Origin: Chara braunii
Taxonomy: Eukaryota > Streptophyta > Charophyceae > Charales > Characeae
Length of the DNA: 45,096 nt
Direction: 5' to 3'
Assembly (NCBI GenBank): GCA_003427395.1
Contig: BFEA01000028.1
Span: 4,930,788 to 4,975,883, forward strand
The notes beneath the pieces are model-generated. The model ran no database searches. It was not told where the DNA came from and saw nothing but the letters and a program-made list of their open reading frames with translations. Shown here one piece after another: positions 22,564 to 32,260 of the stretch. The first letter of the stretch is position 1. Each line of letters begins with the position of its first letter. Position numbers and translations under genes: made by a program.

Positions 22564-24276
22564 TCATGATCGTTCGCGGATCGCTTTAGCAATCTCCATA
22601 AGGGCGTTGCACATCAACAGGTTCGCCTAGTCGGCCTTCACGTAGTGCTCCTTCTGCACTTCTAGCTCTCGCTCGAGAATGTCGCATTGCCTAGTCGGAA
22701 TTGAGCACTGCCTCTTGCTCGCGCTGTCCACCGTCGTCGCCATCAGACTCCCGTGTTCCTTCATGACGTCCGCAATGGTGTCGAAGGTCTGTTGTCTCAC
22801 ATTCTTCCTTTTGCCGCACCCGCCCGCACCGCCGCCGCTGAAACTTGAATTCCGTGTCGATCCCTGATCGTCGTCCTGCCCATCCCCGCATCCGTCACTA
22901 CCGCCTGAATCGTTCCGATCTCCAGGTCGGTCGGGCAGTTGAACACCTCCCGCCGCACCCGTGTCCGCCAGATTCGTGGAGTGTATAGTGTGATCGCCCC
23001 TGGACATGGCCTTCATCTCCGAATACACACGCTCGTCCATCCGAAAATCGAACCCCCGTTCCTTTCTCTCCCGCGGCGTCAGTGTGAAGAAATCAGGCTT
23101 CCCCGATTCTCCCATGAACTTGTGCACAATTTTGAACTGCATGTACAGGTTGTCCCATTTTTTCCCGCGGTCGTCGGCCTTTCTAATCGTCACCCCCATC
23201 TGCACGAGCCTGCTCTCAATGTCGGCCCACTTCCATGTCTTCGTCTTCATCCTTCCCATGTTGTGGCCGAGGCCAGCAAGATGCAAATCCTGGTCTCTTT
23301 TAGCTCGGACAAGAGCAATCATGTGTTCCACGGTCCAAAAATCCCTGNTTTTCGCTCCGTCGCCTGCCGACGCATCTCCCGCACNCTTCTTGCCTCTCCG
23401 CCCCGCGCGCGGCTCGCTGGACTTGCTCGTCGCCCTAGGCCCTCCCCGTTTCTTCCCCACCGGACGAATCTCCATCTCCCCATCCTCGTCCTCGTCGTTG
23501 TCATTGCCCCCGTCGCCTGCCGAGCAATCTTCACCACCCGCACCGTCACAATCGCCGGGTGTGTCGTCCGCCCCTACATTGATCTTCGCCACCCCTCTCG
23601 TTATGGCGGACGTGCTAGATTGACGCGATTGTCGCCGGTAATCATCCCAAACCTCTCGCCCCACGACCTCCGCAGCGTAGCCGTCATCGTCATCCCGTCC
23701 TCGGTGGACTGCGTCGGCTGCCGTTGTCGATCCACATGTCCTCGTCCCCGACGCGCGAACACCTGCTGTGCCCACTGCCCCCCGCCCTCGCGAAACCAGT
23801 CCACGTTCGTCGCCCGACTGACCAGAACCCCGGCCGCGGGTGTCAGGAAGGCCCCACGGCCCCACCGAAGGCGCTGTGTGGTTGCTGCCAGAAGCCGGGT
23901 TCACGAGAACGGTGTGCGTGACGTCCTGGCCACTCCCAGACCTCAAACCGAAGTTGAGATCTACGAGCCCTGCGTCATAACCAACTGGGTTCCGCCCCTC
24001 CAGCAGATCAGTGTACGTCGGCGTCGAGGGCTGTCTGTACAGCTGGCTCCCCATCCAATCCTGCGGCGAGCCGCTGCCCAGAGGAACCGTTGATGATCGG
24101 GATCGGGGGTCGTCGCTGTCGTCGTCACTCGGAGGCAATGGAATCTCGTGGGACGGCAGGTGGCTGTACAGCGTCGGGTCGTACGGCCGCCTGCCGCCTT
24201 CCGCAGAGCTGCAACGCTGACGTGACGACCCGCCAGCCCCTACGGACATCGTCCTCTTCGTCTGCACCTTCTCCAT
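22564..24276 (-). pseudogene. ORF1 copy B: Harbinger trihelix/Myb-like DNA-binding protein, late nonsense codon
   Basis: The ATG at 24276 is used because the frame is closed just upstream. The frame is 571 codons to the natural stop at 22564-22566, with TAG at 22627-22629 (copy A has CAG) giving 549 residues. Residues 1-310 are disordered and charged. Residues 311-424 form a trihelix/Myb_DNA-bind_4-like domain with spaced Trp (W314, W348/W350, W374) and the motif RGKKWDNL. The C-terminal 60 residues look coiled-coil (SASKRQCS..RQCDILERELEVQKEHY). In Harbinger elements this partner binds the ends and aids transposase nuclear entry. Two ambiguous bases (23347, 23385) lie at the edge of the domain. 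The nonsense codon removes only about 21 residues, so function may persist. Confidence 0.78.
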
Positions 24277-24433
24277 CTTACCGGTCGCCTTCGTCGTTCG
24301 CCGCCTCTATTTCCTCCCAGGGACGCGACCGAGGATGCAGATATGATAGACGGCAACGGCAAGCTGCAGCACAGCGACAAGCAGCAACAAAGGCAGCCTG
24401 CGGCACAGGTCAGCCATGAAGGAGAGGGGACGC

Positions 24434-24442
24434 ACTTACCTG
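24434..24442 (-). promoter_or_regulatory. Candidate splice donor upstream of ORF1, copy B
   Basis: On the minus strand the sequence is CAG/GTAAGT, a consensus 5' splice site, about 160 bases upstream of the ORF1 ATG and near the end of a conserved upstream frame. In copy A the same position reads CAGCCAAGT (9654-9662), so the GT is lost. No acceptor can be fixed: the nearest CAG is only about 42 bases away. Confidence 0.3.
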
Positions 24443-24819
24443 TCGCGATCGCGGCGACCGGAGACGCACGTTGCACGAGGGAAGACGCCAACGTACGAAA
24501 TTGCTGCAGCCACCGGCCGGGGGTGGACGCTTAAAAAAATTCATGTTTCCGACCGTTGGGCAGCCTGCGGGAACGCTACGACACCTCCACGACCCACCCG
24601 AAAATGTCCGATGCCTGGCACGGCACCGCCGTGGGGCCGCCCGACGAACCGACAGGGACGTACCGCTAATCCCCGACAACGGTAAAAAGACGTGGCCATT
24701 GGTGGACGTTTTGGACGTCGGCGCCTCGTGATGTCCGTCTTCTACGCGGAGGACCACCACTGGACCACCTCCGACCACCAACTTCCCTTTTGGACTCGCC
24801 GCCGACACCCCGATTATCG

Positions 24820-24965
24820 CGGATCCTCGGACTCCGAGGGACCTCGTGAGCCGAGGACGATTTGGCTGGAAAATCCTCGGAGCTCGAGGATTTGTCCTCG
24901 GAGTGTTTTCACATTTCTGTTTCGAAAATCGGCTCCGAGGACAGGTGGAACGAAGACGAAATCCT
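24820..24965. repeat. Subterminal CTCCGAGGA repeats, copy B
   Basis: TCCTCGGAG, CTCCGAGGA and variants recur in both orientations just inside the copy B terminus, mirroring 9130-9290 of copy A. Confidence 0.55.
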
Positions 24966-24976
24966 TGGAATCACGT

Positions 24977-25001
24977 CCCCGAGGTGTGTCGAACGACGCC
25001 C
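24977..25001 (-). repeat. Terminal repeat of copy B
   Basis: Reverse complement of the copy A left end (GGGCGTCGTTCGACACACC). Homology between copies stops here: the bases beyond 25001 apart from a shared CAA/TTG are unrelated to those before 9087. Confidence 0.7.
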
Positions 25002-25034
25002 TTGCTCCCTTTCCATAGACTGACAACATCATGC

Positions 25035-25058
25035 TTTTTTTTTTTTTTTTTTTTTTTT
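25035..25058. repeat. Poly-T tract (24)
   Basis: A run of 24 T followed by AATAAAAG. On the minus strand it would be an A tail, possibly of a small retroposed fragment, but no body is recognised. Confidence 0.9.
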
Positions 25059-25338
25059 AATAAAAGAGACATCGTGCTTTTTTTCGTTTTAAATTACTTT
25101 CAATCGCCCGGTAACATTTTTTGCTTGGCTGTCCTCGGGGACAAGGGGGAACATACCCTTTTGCGGGCCCGATGGCGTACGGAAGCACGATCCTTCAGAT
25201 TGCAATGAATCGTTTGAGAAATCAGGCCGTGCTCCATGTACCCATATAGACAGACGATGACAATTCTATTATGCTACGTGCAAGGGAAGTTAGGAAACAC
25301 AAGTCCAACTGCCTTAGAATTAAGTCTGGGCCCTGGGG

Positions 25339-25447
25339 TGTCCTTTGAGACATCTGCTAAAATTGGAACAATACAGCGAAGATTTTCATGGCCCCTGCGC
25401 AAGGATGACATGCATGAATCTGTAAAAAAAAAAAAAAAAAAAAAAAA
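25339..25447 (+). pseudogene. U6 snRNA retropseudogene with poly-A tail
   Basis: The 85 bases at 25339-25423 follow U6 snRNA from its 5' stem-loop (GTCCTTTGAGACATC) through AAAATTGGAAC.ATACAG and the nearly invariant CATGGCCCCTGCGCAAGGA to ATGACATGCATGAATC. They are then cut short of the U6 3' end and replaced by A24 (25424-25447). The ACAGAGA box reads ACAGCGA (25373-25379) and the AGC triad position reads TTTTC in place of TTAGC, so splicing function is lost. A truncated U6 with a long A tail is the signature of LINE-mediated reverse transcription. No U6 promoter elements are evident upstream, and no target duplication could be fixed. Confidence 0.9.
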
Positions 25448-25718
25448 CAGTCTCGCCTTGTGTCTCCAAAGCCTAGCTCCGTGGCAAAAAAAAAAAACAC
25501 AGAGAATTCAAAATGTTCCTCAGGCATCCCGCAGGTCAGGCAGACTGGGGGGTACAGGGCCTTGGAAATACGTCGCCCCATACGTACGACTGCTGCATAT
25601 GAAGCACCATGTACGTTGCCGCATAAATATACGCAAGGGCCCCTTAAGTGGTGGTATTCACTATTTATGGATGAATTTCTTTCTTGATTACTGTGAAAAC
25701 TGTGTAAAAACTGCCACT

Positions 25719-26020
25719 GACTGGTGATTTTTCTGGGAGGAATTACCCTGGTTGTGTGACAGATTGTTTGACTGGTGGTATCAAGGACGAATTTCACATT
25801 GATTGTCAGACTGGTGGTACTTGTTGTGATGGAATTTCAGGTTTGATTGTGTTTGTGTGGCACAATTGCCATCCTACTGGTAGTGCTGCTCGTAGAGGAA
25901 TGTCACACTGATTGTGTGCGATGATTGTCTCTGACTTGCAGCATCTGTCAAAGAGGAGTTTCATATTGATTGATTGTAACAGATTGTCTGACTGGTGGTA
26001 TCTGTGGGACTGTGATTGGT
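25719..26020 (+). repeat. Diverged tandem repeat with GACTGGTGGTA core
   Basis: About five or six units of 40-65 bases share (T)GACTGGTGGTA and a following AATTTCA.ATTGATTGT phrase, at about 25720, 25772, 25808, 25880, 25930 and 25988. Periodicity is loose. No coding interpretation is supported. Confidence 0.6.
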
Positions 26021-26306
26021 TTCTTGGTGATGTGTTCCTGTGGTGGCAGTTGCCCAGATCAACGTATTTGACCGACTTTCACTGGTTTATAATCCTGTCC
26101 TATTGTATCATGGTACTCATTGCCATAGAAAATCTTATCATCTGCTTTCTCTTCAGGCGGGTAAGAAAAGCTGTCTATGACATGACAGAGCAGCGAAATC
26201 GCAGTGGAACAATGGAAAAACCAACCTCCTATTGATTGTGTTCATAATTGTGCAATAAGTGAGAGGACTGTGTGTGGCAAGTTCAGACGGAGCATCTAGG
26301 GAAGGG

Positions 26307-26604
26307 TGCAATGACTTGCTGTTTTCTGGCCGCCTGTAGCCTCTCTCTGTCGAGGCTGTACTATAGGTAGACAGATTCGTAATTTTGTTTGGCTGAGGGC
26401 TAACCGAGAGACCTACCTGTGAGGGAATGCGGTTAGTACCGGGCCTGTATTTTCCCGAATTTGCAGATATGTCCCTCACGAATTTCCCTCACAGGTAGGT
26501 CTCTCGGTTAGCCCTCAGCCAAACAAAATTACGAATCTGTCTACCTATAGTACAGCCTCGACAGAGAGAGGCTACAGGCGGCCAGAAAACAGCGAGTCAT
26601 TGCA
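26307..26604. repeat. Near-perfect 121-bp inverted repeat with 56-bp spacer
   Basis: The left arm 26307-26427 and right arm 26484-26604 are reverse complements over 121 bases with one mismatch (T at 26317 against C in the right arm's complement). Arms begin TGCAATGACT on each outer end and end GAGGGAA at the inner side. On the minus strand the right arm starts with TG a few bases after the purine run GGGGGAGGG that follows a gypsy coding end, so each arm may be the start of an LTR arranged head to head. A transcript across it would form a long dsRNA hairpin. A chimeric assembly is the alternative. Confidence 0.9.
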
Positions 26605-26637
26605 GACCTACCCTCCCCCGAAGCGAGGACCTCCGAG
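26605..26637 (-). promoter_or_regulatory. Candidate polypurine tract after gypsy fragment
   Basis: On the minus strand the stop codon is followed by a purine-rich run ending GGGGGAGGGTAGGTC, and then TG at 26604. This order (stop, polypurine tract, TG of the 3' LTR) fits plus-strand priming in LTR retrotransposons. Confidence 0.35.
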
Positions 26638-27016
26638 CTAGGGGCGTAGGCGTGCAGAGCGCCGAAGGGGTACACCCTTCTGTGCTGCCTCATATTTGAG
26701 GATGACAGACTTGGCTGTCTTCAGAAGTTCCTTGCGAGTAAACCAGCGGTCCTCAGTGTGCAGCTGGTATAAGAACTTCACAAGGTACTCCTTATCTGGA
26801 CCTGTCCCTGACTCATCCTCCACAGATTCGACCTCATACCCTTTGCCAGGGATAGGGGGACCGAATTGAGGAGGCCTGTCTGGGAATGCATCAGCTGGCG
26901 TAAATGGCAACAGCTTAGATTCATGAAAGACAGGGTAGGTTTGTAGATGCAGAGGGACGTCCACATTGTAGGACGGTCCAAAGAAATCAGCTCCCACTGT
27001 ATCTAAGACCTTCCTG
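26638..27016 (-). pseudogene. Ty3/gypsy pol C-terminal fragment (integrase tail with chromo-like region)
   Basis: The open frame from about 27016 to the TAG at 26638-26640 encodes KVLDTVG followed by GPSYNVDVP, then YPVFHESKLLPF, the conserved post-integrase segment of gypsy polyproteins. It ends in a chromodomain-like piece (EYLVKFLYQLHTEDRWFTRKEL). The catalytic integrase core and everything upstream are missing; the fragment is cut at its 5' side by the trinucleotide repeat region. It belongs to a different subfamily from the element at 30-35 kb. In gypsy elements this region helps choose the integration site. Confidence 0.85.
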
Positions 27017-27114
27017 AAGATAATGATAATGAGGATGATGATGACGACCCACTCACCTACTGATGCGAAAGGCGGACGATGCCTTGAAGAGCAAACTCTA
27101 CTGATAACAAACTA

Positions 27115-27245
27115 ATAATGATGGTACTAATCATCATCATAATGATGATGATAATGATGTTGATGATATCGATAATGATGATGATGATGATGATGATGAT
27201 TCTGATGCTGATGCTGCTGCTGATGATGATGATGTCAGTAATGCT

Positions 27246-27276
<31 letters not shown>

Positions 27277-27285
27277 ATGTTAGTA

Positions 27286-27353
<68 letters not shown>

Positions 27354-27600
27354 AATGATGATGATGATGATGATGATGATATGATGATGATGATGATGAT
27401 ATGATGATGATGACGCACCAATGAAGATGCTCATAATGATAATGATGATGATGATATGCCAGTAATACTGACGATGATGATGATGATGATGATGATGATG
27501 AAGATGATGATGACGCACCAATGAAGATGCTCATAATGATGATGGTGATGTCAGTAAAGCTGCTACTGCTGCTGATGATGATGATTACCGTCGTTATCCC
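27115..27600. repeat. ATG/CTG trinucleotide repeat region
   Basis: A long imperfect GAT/ATG/CTG microsatellite. A 39-base phrase containing GACGCACCAATGAAGATGC recurs at about 27409 and 27509, so a 100-bp higher-order duplication is embedded. Open frames on both strands (poly-His/Ile, poly-Ser/Ala, poly-Met) are artefacts. Confidence 0.95.
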
Positions 27601-27977
27601 CACATTATGAAAAATGTCGATGATGATGATGATGAAGATTACCGCCGTTGGCAACGCAGTACAAGAGGCCGACGACAGGACACTGAAACTGAAAGCTGGC
27701 CAGAATCGAAGAGAACGTCCCACCCCATGAAGCAATTATCCTCAGTCACACTGAGATTTCCAACGCCTGAAGGTTCGCACCACGAAGCAGAAGCACCAAC
27801 CCCCCTTCTCTACCTGCGCCAGCCTGTGACGCCAGAAGATCCGCACGGAACAGAACAGAAGACCATCGCCTCTCCCTCCTCTCTGTCAACTAGAGACGCC
27901 ACCATCCCCGTTGTAGAGTAGCAGCACTCAACGTCCGTGTCTCTGTGTTGTCACCTCCCTCATTTTCCGCAGCCGCG

Positions 27978-28095
27978 CCCTAGCGCTGCTCCACCCGGCA
28001 GCGCACCGCCCACTAGCAGCATTCCACCTGGCAGCGCACCGCCCTCTAGCGGCACTCCACCTGACAGCGCACCGCCCGCTAGCAGCGCTCCACCT
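27978..28095 (+). repeat. 33-bp GC-rich minisatellite (about 3.5 units)
   Basis: Units of 33 bases begin CTAGC and contain CCACCTGGCAGCGCACCGCC. As a multiple of three it reads as an 11-residue Pro/Ser/Ala repeat (PPGSAPPSSG type) in a 71-codon frame from 27937. That frame lacks other support as a gene. Confidence 0.8.
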
Positions 28096-28369
28096 GGCAC
28101 ACGCATCGGTACACTACCACGTCGCCCGCTCGCCGCGCACGTTCCTCCATAGCTTGCTTGGCGCCGGCGCTGCTCCCCCGGTAGCGCAGCGCCTGCGCCG
28201 CGGTGCCTGACTTCCCACTTCCTATATTGCTTCTTTCCTTACTTCCCCTTTCTTTCTTCCTCGCTCCCTCCCTCCTTCACTACCCCCTCTCTTCCTCCCT
28301 CCTTTCCACCCTCCCTCCTTGTTTCCGCCCGCCTTCCATCCATCCCCGCTTCACCTCTTCCCCGTTCCC

Positions 28370-28482
28370 TTCCCTCCCTCCCTCCCTCCCTCCCTCCCTC
28401 CCTCCCTCCCCCGCCCCCCCCCCCCCCCCCCCTCCCTCCCTCCCTCCCTCCCTCCCTCCCTCCCTCCCTCCCTCCCGCCCTC
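28370..28482. repeat. (CCCT)n microsatellite with poly-C core
   Basis: Tetranucleotide CCCT/CCTC repeats on either side of a run of about 20 C. All Pro/Ser or Gly/Arg/Glu-rich frames over it are artefacts. Confidence 0.95.
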
Positions 28483-30270
28483 CAGTCTTGAGGTGGATGT
28501 AGGCACAGTTGGATCCAACTTGACTGAACGAGGAAGATGCGGACTTGGAAAAGTTGTCTGACTTGTAGCGCGGCAAGGAGCCCAACAACGAGACTGTTTT
28601 TTTTCAGACAGCAGCGAGAGACACTAAAGGAGAACAAGCATATAAGAGCAAACTTAAGTTGAAAGCACATTTACAAAGTCGAAATCACACCAATCAATCT
28701 CTTCTCTGTCCTGGACCAGTCCTCTTCTTGCCCGTTGACGCCTCAGAGTATGACCACTTTATGTGTGATTGTCATCCATCACTGAGTAAGTCCCACTTCT
28801 CATCACTGCCCTCTCTCCCATCGTCCTCCCAGTACCTGGACGGCCCTTTCACATCCAGTGCAGCTATAGCTGCCGCTGGTAGGGCTGCTGTGTCGTGGCA
28901 GCTCTCCCCCAGCTCTCCCCTCCTGTAGTCAATGCACTGGGCCCAGCTGGCTTCTGCTTCGCTATTTTTCGTGCATTTAGCCAGCATTTCTGTGTAAGTA
29001 CAGAAGTGTCCCCTCAGCAGCTGCCTCCAATGCTTTTGCCAATTCTAGGAGGTTGTGGTTGCATCATTGAGTGGTTGGGCTGGGCGGCTTCCGCCACCTT
29101 TCATATGCCTAGGGCGGCTGGGCTGTTACTTCATTGCCCCGGCGGTTACTTTTGACTGCCTGGGCCTTCCCTTAGGACCCGGGCTTTATCATAGCTGTAT
29201 GTCTGGCTGTTACTTAGGGCCAGGTCTGCTCAATGTGGGCCGGTCCCTGCTGGGCTACGGCAAGGCCAAGGGACCTTGCAGTGTTGCTATTAACTTTATT
29301 CTTTCCCTTTCCCTTTTCTTTTTCTTTTCGTTTTTTCTTTGATGCTTTCATTTTTGCAAGGAAGATGAGCAATAGCGAACTTCAGCAATCAAACAGCATC
29401 ATATTCACAAGATCAGATAGTCGTGACCTCGAACCAACAGCAGTATTGCATCACGAGATTCACCAAATAAGAAGACACCAAGAGCTCAAAATTGACAATG
29501 ATGGCAATGTCTCATCATCATCATCAATGAAGAACCAATGCTGATATCCTATCTGGCGCTCGGCGCCCAGACTACTGATGACAGATCCTATCTAGCCGAG
29601 ACTACCATGCCGAATGTTGACGACAACAGCTTTCCGAAGTACGAGCATACAACGACCAATGTCGCACGCTTCCAGCACCAGGTATGTCTCTCGCTACACT
29701 CACAACCTCGTTCCCCAACACAGATGCCACTTGGACCCAAGGACCACCCTGCGCCTCACCCAGCTTACAGCAGCGCAGCTTGGCTATGGCTGCGTGCTCC
29801 TTCCCTGCTCGCCCGTGAGAGCGTAGGCGCCAGCCAGCAAATAGCGCAGCAGCGCTTGCGCAGCATGCAGCCAGCACCCGAATGTCGAATGAGGAGGCAG
29901 GCCCTTTGCTATATCGAAGTGGCCTGCCTGCGTCCAGTCCCAGGAAGCTTCCAGTAGGCCCCGGTAGCCTGAGGCCCAGCANGAACGAAAACAGGCCNTG
30001 GGCCTGAGGTGGTTGTATGCGCCCNACTGCCTTTGGCCTGTGTTTGGCCCAGTACCCGTATCCAGCCTAGGGCCTGCTTTCCATACATTCACGCAGGCGG
30101 CCCAGGGCCTGGGTTTTCTCAACCAACTGGCGCTGCGCAACTGCCTGAATTTCCTTAGTTGTGCAGAGGCCGAATTAAGGCCCTGAGGGGCCTCGTCGAG
30201 CCTGCCTTCACTTAGGGCGGCCGACAGGCTCCCAAAAAGGGGCCGATTGGGGCTCATAGAGGCAGTGGCC
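28483..30270. other. Noncoding stretch; right part may be a gypsy 3' LTR
   Basis: There is no supported gene. From about 29940 to 30270 the DNA is dense in GGCC words and includes three ambiguous bases (29982, 29999, 30025). On the minus strand this segment would directly follow the candidate polypurine tract at 30276-30288, so it may contain an LTR. No second copy of it was found to the right of 35.4 kb. Confidence 0.4.
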
Positions 30271-30275
30271 TCGCA

Positions 30276-30288
30276 TTCCCTCCTCCTT
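30276..30288 (-). promoter_or_regulatory. Candidate polypurine tract of the gypsy element
   Basis: On the minus strand AAGGAGGAGGGAA lies about 25 bases after the pol stop and is followed at once by TGCGAGG. This is the expected polypurine tract and LTR start. Confidence 0.45.
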
Positions 30289-30312
30289 AGCTTCAATAGT
30301 CTTCTGAGAAGC

Positions 30313-32260
30313 TCAGTCTTCAACCATGGGGCCCTTTCCCTTCTGCAGAGATCTCTCGTATTGGGCTACAACTTGAGGAGCGGTCTGCATGAGTTCCTCC
30401 CTGGTGAACCAGCGGTCCTCCTTCGGATCAGTGTGATGCCGGAACCGAACGCGGTACTGCAGCTTCGGTTTCGGAGGACGTCCCCTGCCTGCTGGTCTTG
30501 ATACCGGCAGCTCTCTGTGATCCACGATGTCATCGATGTCCACCTCTCCGTCCATGGTTGGGGGCAGCATTGAGCGACGAGATGGAAATTGATCAGTCTC
30601 TTTGAAAGGTGCCAGCTTGGAGGCGTGAAAGGCAGGGTAAGTACGGAGATGACAAGGGATCCGGATAACATAAGATGGCCCATCCGGATCTGTCCCAACG
30701 ATGTCTAAAACTTCCCAAGGTCCAAAGTACTGTGGCATGAGCTTGCGGGAGATCCCGTGCTCCTGTCCCAGTTCTGAGGACTTAACCCAGACTCTGTCCC
30801 CAACCTGAAATGAAGACTCACGGCGGTGTTTGTTCGCAGATTCTATCATAGCCGCCTGTGCCTTTTGCATCTGTTCTACAGCCTGTTGCATCTTCTGTTC
30901 GTAGCGGTAAGCAAACTCTAACGTATCTGGTGCAGCAGTCGACTGATTCTCGGAAAGGAGAAAATCTAAGGGTAGTCTAGGCTTGAAAGTCAGTAGCAAA
31001 CTATTCAGGCTCACCCCGGTCGCACTGTGTACCGCATTGTTATACAGACTGGCGATGAGTGCAAGCTTCTCATCCCAGTCTACCTGGTTGGGCTTGATGT
31101 AATGCCTCAACAGGTGTTGTACAACGTGGTTCAGTCGCTCGGCCTGGTCGTTGGCCTCCGGGTGATTCCCAGAAGTCATTTGCAACTGGGTTCCCTGCTC
31201 TGCAGCAGCGGCCTTCCACATTTCGCTGGTAAATCGGACATCCCTGTCACTAATAATAGACTTCGGTAACCCAAAGTCCCTAACCCATTTCTCCTTGAAC
31301 ATTCTGATTACATACTCCGTCCTTGCTGTTTCCGGCATTGCTACTAACCTAGCATACTTACTAAATCTATCCACGATGACGAAGATGTGTCGCATCCCAC
31401 TCTTGCTGGTGATCAGAGTATCCATGAAGTCCATGGACAGACTCTCACCAGGCCGTTACAAAATCGGAAGCGGCTTCAGTAGCCCAAAAGGAGCCTGCGT
31501 ACGGGGCTTGTCCCTTTGACAGACCTGACAAGTCTCCACATACAGCTGGGCATCTCGCATCATCGTGGGCCACCAGAACTGCTGCAGCAGATTAGTTGCG
31601 GTCTTCTTGTACCCAAAATGGCCGGTGGCATCATGGCACTCTCCTAAAAACAAACTACGCAAAGACTCGCTATTCGGGACACACAAATGTTTATTCCCAG
31701 CCTTCTCGAGGAACAGCGAGCCGTTGACCAACTCAAACTCAGCAGAAGTCACTTTATCCTTCGCTTCGAGTCTGCGGATGATCTCGGACATGAACGGATC
31801 CTTACGATAGGCTTCCACCAACGACTTAGTAACATTGTCCTCAAGCCCAAACTCAGTGATCAGCGCACCTGAGAAATCAGGTCTACGCGACAAGGCATCA
31901 ACAACCTTGTTGTACTCGCCCTTGATGTACTGGGGCTCGAAGTCATACTGCTCTATGACTTCGATCCAACGCTTGAGAGCGTCAGAGAGTACCGGCTGAG
32001 TTCTCATCCATCTCAGGGTCTGATGATCAGTCCTGAGGATGAAGAACCACCCAAGGAGATAGTGTCTCCAATGGGTCAGAGCCTTGTACACCGCATAGAG
32101 TTCTTTCTCATAGGTGGACTTAGCCAACTTCTGAGAAGGCATCTTTTTGGACATGTACTCGACAGGCCTCAACTTCTTCCCCTCCTGTTGTGCAAGTACG
32201 GCGCCTATGCCATATTGGCTAGCATCCGTAGTCACTATGAATGGCTTGTCAGGATCAGGA
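30313..32260 (-). pseudogene. Ty3/gypsy pol: RNase H, integrase and chromo-like tail
   Basis: After the gap the sequence enters the RNase H region at TTDAS, with EYMSKK, STYEKELYAV and RTDHQTL motifs. It continues into an integrase zinc-binding HHCC module (H-x4-H in HDATGH, C-x2-C in CQVC). A TAA at 31456-31458 stops the frame just before the integrase core; the same frame reopens at the ATG at 31434. Counted from there the DDE triad is D2, D63 (ISDRD) and E99 (QAER), with 35 residues between the last two, as the family requires. A tail with GPSYVIRIP and a chromo-like segment ends at 30313-30315. RNase H and integrase would process and insert the cDNA. The single stop disables the polyprotein. 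Confidence 0.88.

Larger units (their letters stand above)
17631..25001 (-). mobile_element. PIF/Harbinger-like DNA transposon, copy B, inverted and truncated
   Basis: Colinear with copy A in reverse complement from 25001 down to 17649, where homology stops in the middle of the transposase gene and a terminal motif (GTGTCGTTCGACACACC at 17632-17648) is joined directly. It keeps ORF1 with the trihelix domain, ORF2 and ORF3, all with lesions. Spot comparisons show a few percent divergence from copy A except for an identical tract in ORF1. The two elements face each other transposase end to transposase end. Confidence 0.8.

Noticed and set aside
25912-26235. 107-codon frame with a hydrophobic stretch
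   Set aside because: It starts inside a diverged tandem repeat, has no recognised family and no second exon, so it is not listed as a gene.
27607-27921. 104-codon frame beginning with an Asp-rich run
   Set aside because: The Asp run is the end of the trinucleotide repeat and the rest has no motif.
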